DNA of 64,000 nt from Cololabis saira (taxonomy: Eukaryota; Chordata; Actinopteri; Beloniformes; Belonidae): positions 36,294,879 to 36,358,878 of the forward strand of contig NC_084596.1 of the NCBI RefSeq assembly GCF_033807715.1, read 5' to 3'. Below the pieces are notes generated by a model that saw nothing but the letters and a program-made list of their open reading frames with translations, searched no databases and was not told the origin of the DNA. The position numbers were made by a program, and so were the translations under genes. Each line of letters opens with the position of its first letter. Positions within the stretch are counted from its first letter, which is position 1. This document shows, in pieces, positions 12,730-27,110 of this stretch.

Positions 12730-13298
12730 CAGGGGAGCACCACCTGCCACCTCTCTTCCCCTGCGGGTGGCTCTTTCCAGGCCCTATGGAGCAACCCATC
12801 CTTCACTCGGAGGGCTTCAAATTTTTCGAACAGTCCTTTGATGGCAGGTGAGCACCCAGTGACATCCTCCCACCTTGGTTTTTGTCCTGAGTCCAGCCCC
12901 TGTAGCAACGGTTGCACGACAGCATCTTGTTCCTGCTTAGCTCTTCATTCAGGCGAGAAGAAGACTTGTGTCACTCTACAGACCATACCATCCCTGTTGT
13001 GCCTGGGACCATGCTCGGCCTGATCGTGGAGCTCCCGCTCCTGGGCCTCCTTCTTTTCACCGTATCGGCAGCCATCATGAGCACATGGACGCAGAGACAT
13101 AGCATCAGCATTAGTGTGTCGGGATCCAGCCCTGTACTCTACTTACTTACTAAACATAAGGGGCCAGCTCCTCCAGCCAGTGGGCAATTTGTGCTTCTGG
13201 CTCCTTGAAGGACAGCAACCGCTGAAGATCTGAGTGGTCGGTTCGGATTGTAAAGGGCAGGGCAAACAGGTAATACCTAAAGTGGCTTACAGGCGAGG
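12730..13298 (-). pseudogene. Ty3/Gypsy pol remnant: RNase H to integrase linker
   Basis: On the minus strand from about 13298 the translation reads through an RNase H-type segment (RYYLFALPFTIRTDHSDL, then SFKEPEAQIAHWLEEL). A stretch typical of fish Gypsy elements follows (EYRAGSRHTNADAMSLRPC), then the linker into integrase (LQPLLQGLDSGQKPRWEDVT, GLLHRAWKEPPAGEERWQV). Internal stops and frameshifts are present. It is contiguous with 11021-11739 once the Harbinger element is removed. Reverse transcriptase, protease and gag are absent, so this is an internal fragment. Confidence 0.85.
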
Positions 13299-13334
13299 AC
13301 ACAGTCACAGCTGAACATGCATGCAGGAAGACTA
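13299..13334. repeat. Right copy of the 36-bp direct repeat bracketing the Gypsy fragment
   Basis: Partner of 10981-11016, in the same orientation, starting exactly where Gypsy homology ends. The two copies differ at about five positions, so the duplication is not recent. Confidence 0.75.
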
Positions 13335-13369
13335 AATTACTAATTCCTATGGGTCAGGGAGAATCACCA

Positions 13370-13440
13370 GTTGGCCTAATGTACATGTTTTGGGACTGTC
13401 CAGAGAAAATCCAGGTAAGGCAGAGAACGTGCAGCAAATC
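13370..13440 (-). mobile_element. Short SINE remnant
   Basis: The stretch 'cctaatgtacatgttttggg' and 'gagaaaatccaggtaagg' followed by 'cagagaacgtgcagcaaatc' corresponds to the central body of the SINE at 4996-5369 (around 5190-5280). Both ends are lost. Confidence 0.55.
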
Positions 13441-15439
13441 CCAACTGTGATCTTTTAAACAGCAAACCACCGCTTACACGTCAGCACAACTCAATTATCC
13501 ACTCCTTTAAAAAGGAAATTTAACCAATTTCAAAGGTCTCACAATAAATCCGACAGCTGTTATTTAGTGTTTGGGAATAATCCTATAACAAGCAGTTTGG
13601 GTTATTAGCGAAGGCAACTGAGTTCCTCTAGTACTTGTTGCACGACATGGGAAAGCTGTTGTCACAGTTTGACAGTTCCTATAATGTGATGACATGTTTA
13701 CATTGTGCAAGCTCACTTTTATCTTGCTCTACATACCTGCCATCTTCAAAACCATGTTAACGTGTCAATGACAATTCACAATGTACATGTTACACCAAGC
13801 TGACAGGTTTTGGAAGTTTGGAAAAATGCAATTTCGCATTTCCCCCTCCAAGAAACGAAAGTAGCTTGTACATTTGCATGTATTTATTTATTGTTTTGAA
13901 CTAGATGACTTAGAAAAAATGTTATATGTTTTCTGGCTATTTTCAGCTTCTGCTTTGGTTTTCAAGGTTAAAGTAAAAGTATTAAAATGACTAAAAGGAC
14001 CATTCTTGTCAATTCTGCACATAACCTATTATTATATCCTTCAGCTCTTTTGTTCGGGGAGAGAGCCTCCAGTGCCGTTGTGACATTGTTTGAAATGTTC
14101 ACTTTTCTTTTTAATTCAAAGTTTCCAAGATCCTTCCCTTCTCAATCTCTCAATAGTCCAGACACCAACCTTCAAGTAGGTATCAGTGAGTACACACCCT
14201 TCTCTCTAAGCTATAATTACGCTGCCATATTCATTTAATTACCCCATTATGTCTAATGGTCACAGACAATTAAAATTCTTGCCCCTCAAGCTCTAAATTG
14301 TCATGAATTTTTCAACATTGTAGAACATATGAGGCCAAGTTTTTGTTATTATATTGTTAACATTACATTTTTATTTTAAATGGAAAAACTCATACATAAT
14401 GACAATCTCTTCCAAAAAGTCTAACGGTGCATTTTGTATGGGACAGAATTCTAATGGCGTCACAGTGTCAGTGAGGGATGCCTCTCTCCAGGTGTCTGCA
14501 GACCGGCTGGTCTAACCAACACACCCAGCTCCTGCTGTGCAGACTGGAATTCCTACCTCTGGCGTTCCCATTGGCATTTACACATTGAGGGGTCACACAC
14601 CCATCCTCATGCACCCCCACACACGAGTACGTTCTCAGTCCACCCCAACTGTTTGATCATGTGCTAGGGCGACAGTAATGATGGTGTTTCGTTGAAGCGA
14701 GTCAGTATTGCTCTGTCTTACCTAACAACTCTCAGGTATTTAGCTCCAGGGGAACTGGATCGGCAAACTGAGGCATGGAAGAATGATCCTTGCGCTCTGA
14801 GTGAAAGCGACTTGAGCACTGTGAGATCACACAAAAGCACATTTTGAACTCAAAATGGTGCTATTTTATGAGTTACCAGTTTATAATTCTTCTACATTGA
14901 AGATCATTAAACCTGAACACACCTGTTCTCAGCTCAGTGGGAGCATTATTAAAACCTGTTGTTGGGTGTACCTGGATCAACCGAATTCCTGACAACATGC
15001 CAAGCAAAGCAATTACAACATCAGAATAAGAACGTTCAGTAATACTGCTACAGGGAAACTTGAACTGTCATTATGTCTTCAGAGGAAACTTTTCTGACCT
15101 ACTAAAATATATATATATTTCTTTTGTACATGTATATTTTTAAAAATGTGATATTACTTATTTTACTGCGTAACTGGGATAATATAGTTGTAGTAAATAT
15201 GGTCTTACGCATGACCTCTAACTGACTGAGCTGTCGTTACCTCACTCATAATACGGCATTTTGAAAATGATCAAAGCTATTGTTAAGATGTTTTGCACAT
15301 CAGTGACATGCATTCACTTTCACATTTAAAAATAAATGCCCCAGTCATTGTGCCAGCGTGGTTGACAAGAACAATGAGAAGCAAAGGTATTGCAACACAG
15401 TTCGTTTTGTTCGTCCTATTTGCATTAGTGCGTGCAATG
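13441..15439. other. Intergenic DNA, no gene recognised
   Basis: No coding signal. Around 13990-14310 the sequence is rich in homeodomain-like TAATTA/ATTAAT words and looks slowly decaying; it is listed as a non-coding candidate. The remainder is AT-rich unique sequence. Confidence 0.5.
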
Positions 15440-15455
15440 CATGGTAACCATTTTC

Positions 15456-15677
15456 TTCTTTTTTTTCTGGCTGGCCAGATGGGGGAGGTAGGAGTAGGGG
15501 GAGGGGTGAGGTAGCTCACATTAGCTACCCAAGGGCCCTTTCGCCAACCCCAGGCAGGGTGTGGGTGCTGAAGTTATGGGGGAACTTAACACGCACTCAG
15601 CACCCACAGCGTCCCCGGCGGGAATCAAACCCTTCTAGCTGTGAGACGGCTACGCTACCAGCTGAGCCACCATGCTC
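15456..15677 (-). mobile_element. tRNA-derived SINE with target duplication
   Basis: On the minus strand it begins GGAGCATGGTGGCTCAGC. An A-box-like TGGCTCAGCTGG and a B-box-like GGGTTTGATTCC (plus-strand 15621-15632) follow, and it ends in an A-rich tail (plus-strand T run at 15456-15466). The flanks CATGGTAACCATTTTC (15440-15455) and CATGGTAAGCATTTTC (15678-15693) differ at one base and are the target duplication. The family differs from the SINE at 4996-5369. Confidence 0.85.
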
Positions 15678-15859
15678 CATGGTAAGCATTTTCAATCTTT
15701 CGAAGGAAGAATCACAAATAATAATCATGTAAAGTGGAAAGTAAATCAGCTGTTATAAATTTTTGATGCATCTTCCGCATGTTTACCTAAATGTCAATAA
15801 AAATATCTCAAGCAAAAAATAAAAGATTGTCATTGTTTGACAAACGTAAACAGACCTCA

Positions 15860-15950
15860 ACCATCCATCCATCCATCCATCCATCCATCCATCCATCCAT
15901 CCATCCATCCATCCACAATCTATACCCACTTCCTAGTCCTAGTTAAGGTC
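15860..15950 (-). repeat. (CCAT)n tetranucleotide repeat with a truncated SINE tail
   Basis: Fourteen or so CCAT units are followed by 'ctatacccacttcctagtcc'. This matches the 3' end of the SINE at 4996-5369 ('ttctatacccactttatcc'). The array is therefore probably the expanded tail of a severely 5'-truncated SINE. Confidence 0.75.
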
Positions 15951-18900
15951 CCAAGGACAAGACACTCATGGATAATTCTGCACATTGTTATAGGTTAAAC
16001 CAGTGTTTTCAATTATGTTCCAACTTATCTGAACAGCTTTCCTATTGTTTTTGGACTTGTTGTCAATGTAAATATATTTTTATGTATTTTTAACCAAACA
16101 TTGAGTGATCACAGGGCAAAAACTTCTCGACATTTTTTCTACAGCACAAAATCGTAAAACTCCTAGATGCAGTCTTTTAGTTCACCTTTTGCCAAACCAA
16201 GTATTTCTTAATAATTAATTTCTTAATTAAACCTAATTAAAAAAAATGCCTCCACAATCTGTTTTAAAGCCAAACAAGAACCATGTAAATTTGACTCTAA
16301 CCCTCTTCTAGATTTGAGAGCAGCGTTATGAACTGTTACGGTGTAAAGTCTGTCATAGGCTCCTATGAGCAGAACTTTCTTTCATCCCATCCACATATCC
16401 TCACACATGGCTCTTCCCGTTTACCTTCGGCTTATCATCAAGGTTTCCACAGGACTGTCAGTGACCTCTTGATTTGTGCCAGGTGTGGCGGATCAGGAAA
16501 ACATCTCCAACATGCAGGATACTGAGTACTGAAGACCTGGACTGAAGGACACTGGTTTACACCCAGCTGATTTATGAGTGACACATGTTTAAAAGTGAAA
16601 TAACTTATAACTGTCATACCTTGGTTTCAAGTGTGTGGTTAACTCATGTTGGATTCATTAGGCATTTTGTGTTCACAGAGTAGAACTTGAGGCCATAAGC
16701 CCTGCAGACTGACCAATTTATGTATAAACAAAATGCAGCTTTTGTCAGGAGGTGGTGGGTTTCCTGTTTCTTCTGATCCCAGTGTTCTTACTTTACATAC
16801 TTCAAATCTTACAAGATCACAGCTTCTGTAACTGGTGCACTAATCAGAGAGGTGCCAGACTGCAGACAGGAACAGGAACTCAATCATTTATTCTTCCTCT
16901 TATCAGGTCATAGATTTGATCCCTGATGCACGGTCTTTCTTACATGTCACCCGAGTTTTTCTGTTATTGCAACTGTGATAAATATTTCCCACGCAGTTCT
17001 GTCTCCACTGTTCACCTCAACCGTGGAGGTAGGATGTGGAGGGAAAAACCCCCTGGAATCCCCTCTTTCTGTGTGGCCTGTGAACCCCAGTTCAAAAAGA
17101 GATGACATTCTTCTCAAAAGATCATAAAACAAACATATTTTCTTTCTTTTTCTTTTTACTCTGATGAAACAAGGCTCAATAAATATGTGAAACTTAAAAT
17201 GCCAAAACAAAAGAAGCCTAAAAATTCTTGTCAGTGCAGCATTTTGTTGCTGAGTTATTCCTCTGCTTCTATGCACGACCACAGACTGTTGGAGACCGGT
17301 ACCGGCGACGCTGGAGCTCTAACTAGCCCCCAATGGCTCCTCTTAATAATTTGGGGCTAACTGATGGAGACAAGCCAAACTGGGGGAAGGAGACTGGATA
17401 GAAGCAGTGGGCCTGTTTAAGTCTGAATAAGTCTCTGTATGTGTTTGTATTTAATTTCCTCAAAGGAGGAAATGCTACTCCTCTGGAGACTATAGCATCA
17501 TTAGCAAGAAAACGGAAACTGAGCTGCTTTGGCTTCCTAACTTCCCACTAGGGTGGAAATTGCACATATAGCATCTGCAAATAGGGCAGATAGGAGGATA
17601 TAAAATTGAGCCAAAGGAACTGCACAAGTAAGTGGTTTGTAGTGGGAGACTTTAGCTCAACAAACCACTTAGCAAAAGAAAATGATTTCACAGCCAAGAC
17701 TGAGAGCACCGAACAATATTTGCTTGCCTGAATTTCATGGGATACTGTACAAAACTGCCAAAAATATGCTTTAAAGCAATGTTAAAATGCCACCAGAGAT
17801 GGCTTTCATTGAGTTGCTGAAACGGAACTTAACTCTTGGTTTTATATGCGCCAACTTAATTTACTTTACTTTACTTAATTTGATTAACATTTCAAGTTTG
17901 AATTTTTGTCACATAAAACTTTGAATACTTAGTCATTCTTTTAGTTTACATTGCAATAAGATTGAATCACTTGGGATGGCCGTAGCAGCCCAAACTTCCG
18001 GTATGACTAAGTTTTAATAGCTAGCTGGGGATACACTCCTTTGGCATGTACAGACGTGTGTTTACAGTTGGTGCCCTCCTATTAAAAAAAGAAAAAAACT
18101 CCAATGAGAACTGAAAAAGCTTGAAATTAAATACAATAAATAAATACATTTAAATTTACTGAACATTGGCAACTGAAAAAAAAGTCAGGCTCTTCTGATT
18201 TTCTGAGACCGAGTCAGTCTTTTTTTTTTCAACCATTATTTTTTAGATCAACAACAACACTGCAGTCGGTTTCGGAAAAGACTTAGACAGAAGATCCAAC
18301 AGTGAGATGGTGACCACACCAATGTGGCAACTAAAGTTGCTATGATCTTTCACATATTGGAGATTCGAAAAATGCTTAAATATACCTCAGTAATTTAAAA
18401 GGGTTGTATCTTTCATTCATCTAAGGACATAGAAGATTTTATAAAAGAAAGAAATAATAATAATAAGAAAAATACAATGAAGACAAGAAAGCTTGAGTAT
18501 GGTGAGGTTGTACGTGCCCTTGCAATGTGCGTGTGATGTGGTGAGGGAAAAAAAAAATAAGAAAAGAAGAAGAGAAGTCCCCCAACTTTCCATAATTTTG
18601 CTTCGTGGCATTAGTCCAATATAGTGTGCGTCACAAGATCAGAGCAGCAAAAAGATTCGCATTAATCAAGGCACATCATGTTCATTCCCCGGAGAAATCA
18701 ACCGCAAACTGGCTCTGTAATTTAAAGAGGAAGTGTTGCGTCTTGCTTCTTCAGAACTTCAAAGGTCTCAGATGGGATGTTCATTTGCTCAGAGAGATTT
18801 TCTATTTAGATGCTCTTGCACCAGGCAGCCCTATCAAGCATCTAGGAAACTTCAGATTTGCAATTCTCTAGCTACTTTTTTCCCTCTCTTGCAGCGATTT

Positions 18901-19285
18901 CACCCGTTTTCCCTGAACATTCCATCTCCTTTTGTTAGCTCATGCATAGTTTCCCCCCCCCACTGGTTTTTGAAGTCCTCAGTTTAAGCGAAACATACAA
19001 ATATATACAGTCCATGCACGCTTCACATACACAGCTCTCCACATCAAACAGCATAAACACCGATAGTACAGAATAGTCACTTTGTTTGTCTTAAACTCTG
19101 ATATGTATCTCTGAGTCGTGCTGTTTTTGTCGGATCTTCCAAGTGTCCCTGTGACTCACGTCCTGTCAATGCCACGTCTTTGCTCTTCTCAGAGTTGATT
19201 TCATGTCAATGTCTATGGCCGTTTTTCAGCTGTTTGAACCATTTCAGATGATAACTGTGTTTAGAAAATAAAAACGTATACACTA
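15951..19285. other. Intergenic DNA, no gene recognised
   Basis: No exon or defined transposon. A GATTTGATCCC word at 16913-16923 resembles a SINE B box but has no supporting context. Block 17280-17540 is comparatively GC-balanced. Bases 18423-18570 are A-rich low complexity. Confidence 0.5.
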
Positions 19286-19310
19286 TATATATATGTATAT
19301 AGGTGGGATA

Positions 19311-19313
19311 GGT

Positions 19314-19410
<97 letters not shown>

Positions 19411-19416
19411 CCCACC
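19311..19416. repeat. (TA)n microsatellite between inverted GGTGGGATAT arms
   Basis: About 43 TA dinucleotides lie between GGTGGGATAT (19311-19320) and its complement ATATCCCACC (19407-19416). The whole segment is self-complementary and could extrude as a cruciform. A second GGTGGGATA lies immediately to the left at 19302. Confidence 0.9.
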
Positions 19417-19455
19417 TTATAGTTGCTTTCAACTGTTTGCTACTTGATACAGCAG

Positions 19456-19599
<144 letters not shown>

Positions 19600-19690
19600 T
19601 CCTCCATGGTTCCACACAGTCATTACATCCAAACAGACAACTCATAAACATAATTGACTGATAAGGAGAGGAGACGTGATGAATTGACCC

Positions 19691-19764
19691 ATCTCTCTCT
19701 CTCTCTCAGTCTCTCTCTGTCTCTCTCTCTCTCGCACACACACACAGACATACGCACACACACA
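19691..19764. repeat. Compound (CT)n / (CA)n microsatellite
   Basis: Imperfect CT repeats (19691-19733) run into CA repeats with minor interruptions. Confidence 0.93.
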
Positions 19765-21390
19765 CTTGGAGGATTGTGATAGGATATCACAGACCATGCC
19801 ATGTACAAACAAAAAGGCAGACTAGTGTCTGGACAAAGAAATACCCACACAAATATGTTAATAGTACTACTTGTACCTACTTGTACAACTCCGTAATTAT
19901 CACCAAATAAAACAGTAAATTACTTCAAATAAAACGGTGAAAGAAAATAAAAAGTGACAACAGTACAGAAGAAATGAGGTAATAACAAGTACTCAAGTAC
20001 CTGAGGATGATGGGATATCTCACTTTTACTGCCTTAATTTGTTTTTTCTAAGCAAATTCCCATCACTACCATAGTAATACCATTATTTAAAAAAAAAGCT
20101 GAGAACTGATTAAGAAATAAATGTATCCCTTTAATTTGCACATCCAATAGACATACCCAATTACACATGTTGATGTTGAAATTTTTGAATGATATGACTT
20201 GTCTCACTGGGGTTTCTACTGCTTCCAAGCATCTGCAGTCATATAACTCTGATGAATCCATAAAATCAAGAGAGATAAATCGGTAGTCCACCTGCCTACA
20301 TGCCTGTAGGCGCATTTTGATGGGATGTGCGCATGCATTGCATAAATAAGTTATGATATATGGATTAAAACTCCCTCCTCGATTCAGCCATTAACTGCAG
20401 ACAAGTTTTCCTCACTAAAGTGGTTAAGTCTGAAAGCAAAATGAAATGATGCTATCGCATTGAAGTAATGACTGAGAACATTCTGAAAATTGTGCAATTA
20501 TCTCACTTCTGAAAACCAATGGCTTTGAGAGGAAATCTAGCGCAGAATGTTTTGCAGAAAGTTTGCACGAAGACACAATATGAAGACACACCCACCTACC
20601 TGTACACATGTGATGAAATCTACTGAATGACATCCAGAACAAACACTAAATTATATAAAACTAAAACAAAGGCATTCCTGTCATAAAAACAAGGGGCCAT
20701 AAAAACTTGAGTGCACACATCCTGAAGCCTGAACTGTATACATGCCAACTTGATAAGATCAACCTCATAAATGAGACTGAATGCATCGTAAACCATAACT
20801 CTTTATTTAATGTATCTATTTCACAACTGCCATGTTGGGTTTGTGCAAGAGTGCACATATCAATATGAGAGATGTAGTGGTAACTTAAGATGGTATTAAA
20901 CATTTTACAACCCTTGGAAGATCACTCAAGTTCACCTCACTTGGTACCTCTGGCTGTCATAAACAATGAGTTAGACATAAGTAAAGATGATAAACATGGA
21001 TGTAAAATTCTTACTGCTGACATAACTGAGGATGTTTTCACACATGTTGGTGTGCGCTCCAGTTTGCCTCGGATCATTTTTCAGTTTAGTTTGGTGTTGT
21101 CTTCCCTTTGGTCCAAATGCCGCACCGGAAACCCTGTGACGGTGGCTGGTGGTGTCATTGGTCAATATCAGTGGATATAGAGCGTCGTGTTGCCATGAAA
21201 ACGAATGAAGTGAAGCAATAAAAAGCAGAGCGACACAACGACTGAGCAGTTTATACCAACAGCTGAAAACGAATGAAGTCCGACTGCGGCTGGACCATCT
21301 TTCTTCAACTTTAAACGTTACTTAAAGTCCCAGAGGTCTGAAACCATTCCCCGGTTGTTGTGTAGTCTGCTAATCCTCGGTTTGACCACA
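19765..21390. other. Intergenic DNA, no gene recognised
   Basis: No exon found. The part 21040-21240 ('cacatgttggtgtgcgctcc', 'ggtccaaatgccgcaccgg') vaguely recalls a teleost repeat with phrases such as 'ggtccaaatg', but no ends are visible. Confidence 0.45.
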
Positions 21391-21394
21391 GTTT

Positions 21395-22350
21395 GTGAGG
21401 ACAAGAGGCTGTGTGTCTGACACGGTGGTCTGCAGCACAGGAGCGCCACAGGGGACCGTCCTGGCCCCCCTTCTTTTCACCGTCTACACGGCCGACTTCA
21501 TCCACCATACAACAAACCTCCAGAAGAGCTGGTAGCGGACTTCCGCCGGCGCAAAGTCCCCCCCTCTCCGGTGAACATCCAGGGAACGGACATAGAGATA
21601 GTGGACTCTTACAAGTACCTGGGTGTTCACCTGAACAAAAACTGGACCACAAACACACAGGCACTTTATAAGAAAGGCCAAAGCAGACTCCACCTGCTGC
21701 GCAGACTGAGGTCCTTTGGAGTGAGGGACGGCCTCATGAGGACCTTTTATGACTCTGTGGTGGCGTCAGCCATCTTCTATGCTGTGGTCTGCTGAAGCAG
21801 CAGCATCACTGCAGCAGAGAGGAAGGGACTGGACAAGGTGGTGAGGAAAGCCGGTTCTGTCCCGGGCTGCAGTCTCCATCCTGTGGAGGTGGTGGGGGAG
21901 AGGAGGATGGTGGCAAAGCTGTCCTCCATCATGGACAATGTCTCCCACCCCGTTCATGAGACTGTCAGAGCCCTGGAGAGCTCCATCAGCGACCGGCTTA
22001 GTCACCCGCGATGCGTCACTGAGAGGCATCGCAGGTCCTTCCTCCCCGCTGCCATCAGACTGCACAACCAGACTTGCTACAGTAGTAACGGACAGTAACA
22101 ACATGTGCAATATCTGTCTACCTCATAAACATTTTACCTGCTTTTTTTTGCACTGTTTTTCTTTCTTTCTCGTACTGCACTACTTTTATTTTCCCTCCAA
22201 TGTATATACTGTTTATATTTTGTAATTATATAGTTTTTACTTTTTTTACCCTTTCACTGCATGTGTGTGTTGAGTGTAATGCTACTGCACGAAGCGGATT
22301 TCCCCACTGAGGGAGGAAGACAATCTAATCTAATCTAATCTCTAATCTAA
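21395..22350 (+). pseudogene. L2/Maui-like LINE, 3' half with broken reverse transcriptase
   Basis: The plus-strand translation gives the reverse transcriptase block STGAPQGTVLAPLLFTVYTADF. It then jumps, with a frame change near 21515, to LVADFRRRK and the C-terminal part (VDSYKYLGVHLNK, YKKGQSRLHLLRRLRSFG, ERHRRSFLPAAIRLHN near 22070). The segment that should hold the catalytic [FY]xDD box is deleted, and a TGA at 21793-21795 replaces the Trp of AVVCW. The 3' UTR ends in a TCTAA/AATCT repeat tail (22322-22350). The same UTR recurs at 40262-40506. Clade placement is from recalled fish LINE sequences. Confidence 0.85.
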
Positions 22351-22606
22351 GTACAGACTATTCAGTATCTTCTTAAATGCCGTCTGTGTTGTTTGTTGAT
22401 GTTTGTACTGCACTACATTTTCACTCCACAGATCATAAATTTGTCACATACCACCAATTTTGAATAAAACTAAATTAATTTTGGTCATGGATTAAGAGTC
22501 TAGTGGCTGAGACGTGCTGCTGCTGAGCTAATAAAACCCTGATGCCACTTTGGAAGACAAACCATTACGGTGATGTTATGTTTACAACATAAACAAACTG
22601 ATCACC

Positions 22607-23141
22607 GTAAAACACCAAATAAAGGCCCGGGTGTTTATTTGCTTAAATCACTCAAATCAACAGGTATTTATTAGGGACCTGTTTATTAATTGTGTGTCTT
22701 CATTCAACCCAAATCTTATTGTGCGTCTTCGATCTAGCCAACCAGCACTAGCCGCGAACAGCTTCTCATTGTCAGCTATGTTCTGATACAACTCTTTTCC
22801 CGCTACTCGTATAATCTTCCACGACTCACTCTGGTGTCTGGCACGTTTGTGACGTATCCAAGCTAAGAAAAGGAAAAAGAAAGGAGGCTACGAGCTAACC
22901 TCTTTTCCCTCCTTTTTTTGCCTTTCTCTTTGATACACAAGCTGCTCAACATCATCAATGAGGTCCCTCTAAAATTAAATAGTCACACACTTTTCAATTG
23001 GTTTAAAGTTATTTGTTTGTGTTTACGTAGGGTATATTTATATTTATGTTTTCTATTAGGCTATAACTGCATATGGTTGAATATTTTTTTAGCAACCAGA
23101 AAAACAATGTTTGACCCGGCCTTTATTTGGAATGGGTGTTT
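22607..23141. mobile_element. Possible DNA-transposon remnant with inverted AAATAAAGGCC ends
   Basis: The left side has AAACACCAAATAAAGGCC and the right side has, inverted, AAACACCCATTCCAAATAAAGGCC. A further related word (GGGCCTTTATTT) lies at 23617-23628, so the true right end is uncertain. No target duplication was found. Confidence 0.4.
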
Positions 23142-26609
<3,468 letters not shown>

Positions 26610-27110
26610 TTGATGCCTGGTGCTTCCACCACAACGTGGCATGAAATCAGTAACTAGACTCGTCTCCTCCATTGTTCCCCGATGGTGGAACAACCTACCA
26701 AACTCCGATCTGTCCGATCTGCAGGGTCTGTGTCTACATTTAAGAGCAAGCTGAAGACTCTTCAAGGAGCACTTCTGCATCTAGTAAACTTCTCTGCTCA
26801 TCAGAGCTAGTTAGAAGATTTGTCCAGCTCTTTGCAAGACTCAGCACTGAGAAAGCTGCATGCACTTATGACAAGATGATCGTATGATGGCGTCCTTTAA
26901 GACGTAGCTTTCTTGTATAAAGGGACTGTTGTGTTGGATGGGAAGGGAAAACGAAAGAAAAATACACCAGTTTGGCAGCACGTGTGTCCAACTGGACTCA
27001 CAGCAGTCTGACCAGCACTGATCCAGCTGGACCCTCCTATGTGATTTCTTGTTTGTGATGTTCTCTCAGATGTAAGTCACTTTGTCACTGGCCAATGACT
27101 AATAAGCAAT
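26610..27110 (+). mobile_element. Decayed non-LTR retrotransposon 3' end
   Basis: In shifting frames the sequence encodes the tail of a LINE reverse transcriptase: SSIVPRWWNNLPNS, STFKSKLKT and LFKEHF (26660-26790). The right end 'gatgtaagtcactttgtcac' plus 'ccaatgactaat' (27058-27104) is a worn copy of the 'tgtaagtcgctttgga..aaatgactaa' ending seen in many fish LINEs and SINEs. There is no intact frame. Confidence 0.65.

Noticed and set aside
15860..15915. Regularly spaced repeats considered as a CRISPR-like array
   Set aside because: Simple tetranucleotide repeats without spacers, in a vertebrate genome.
16860..16960. Possible SINE around GATTTGATCCC
   Set aside because: A single B-box-like word without an A box, tail or flanking duplication.
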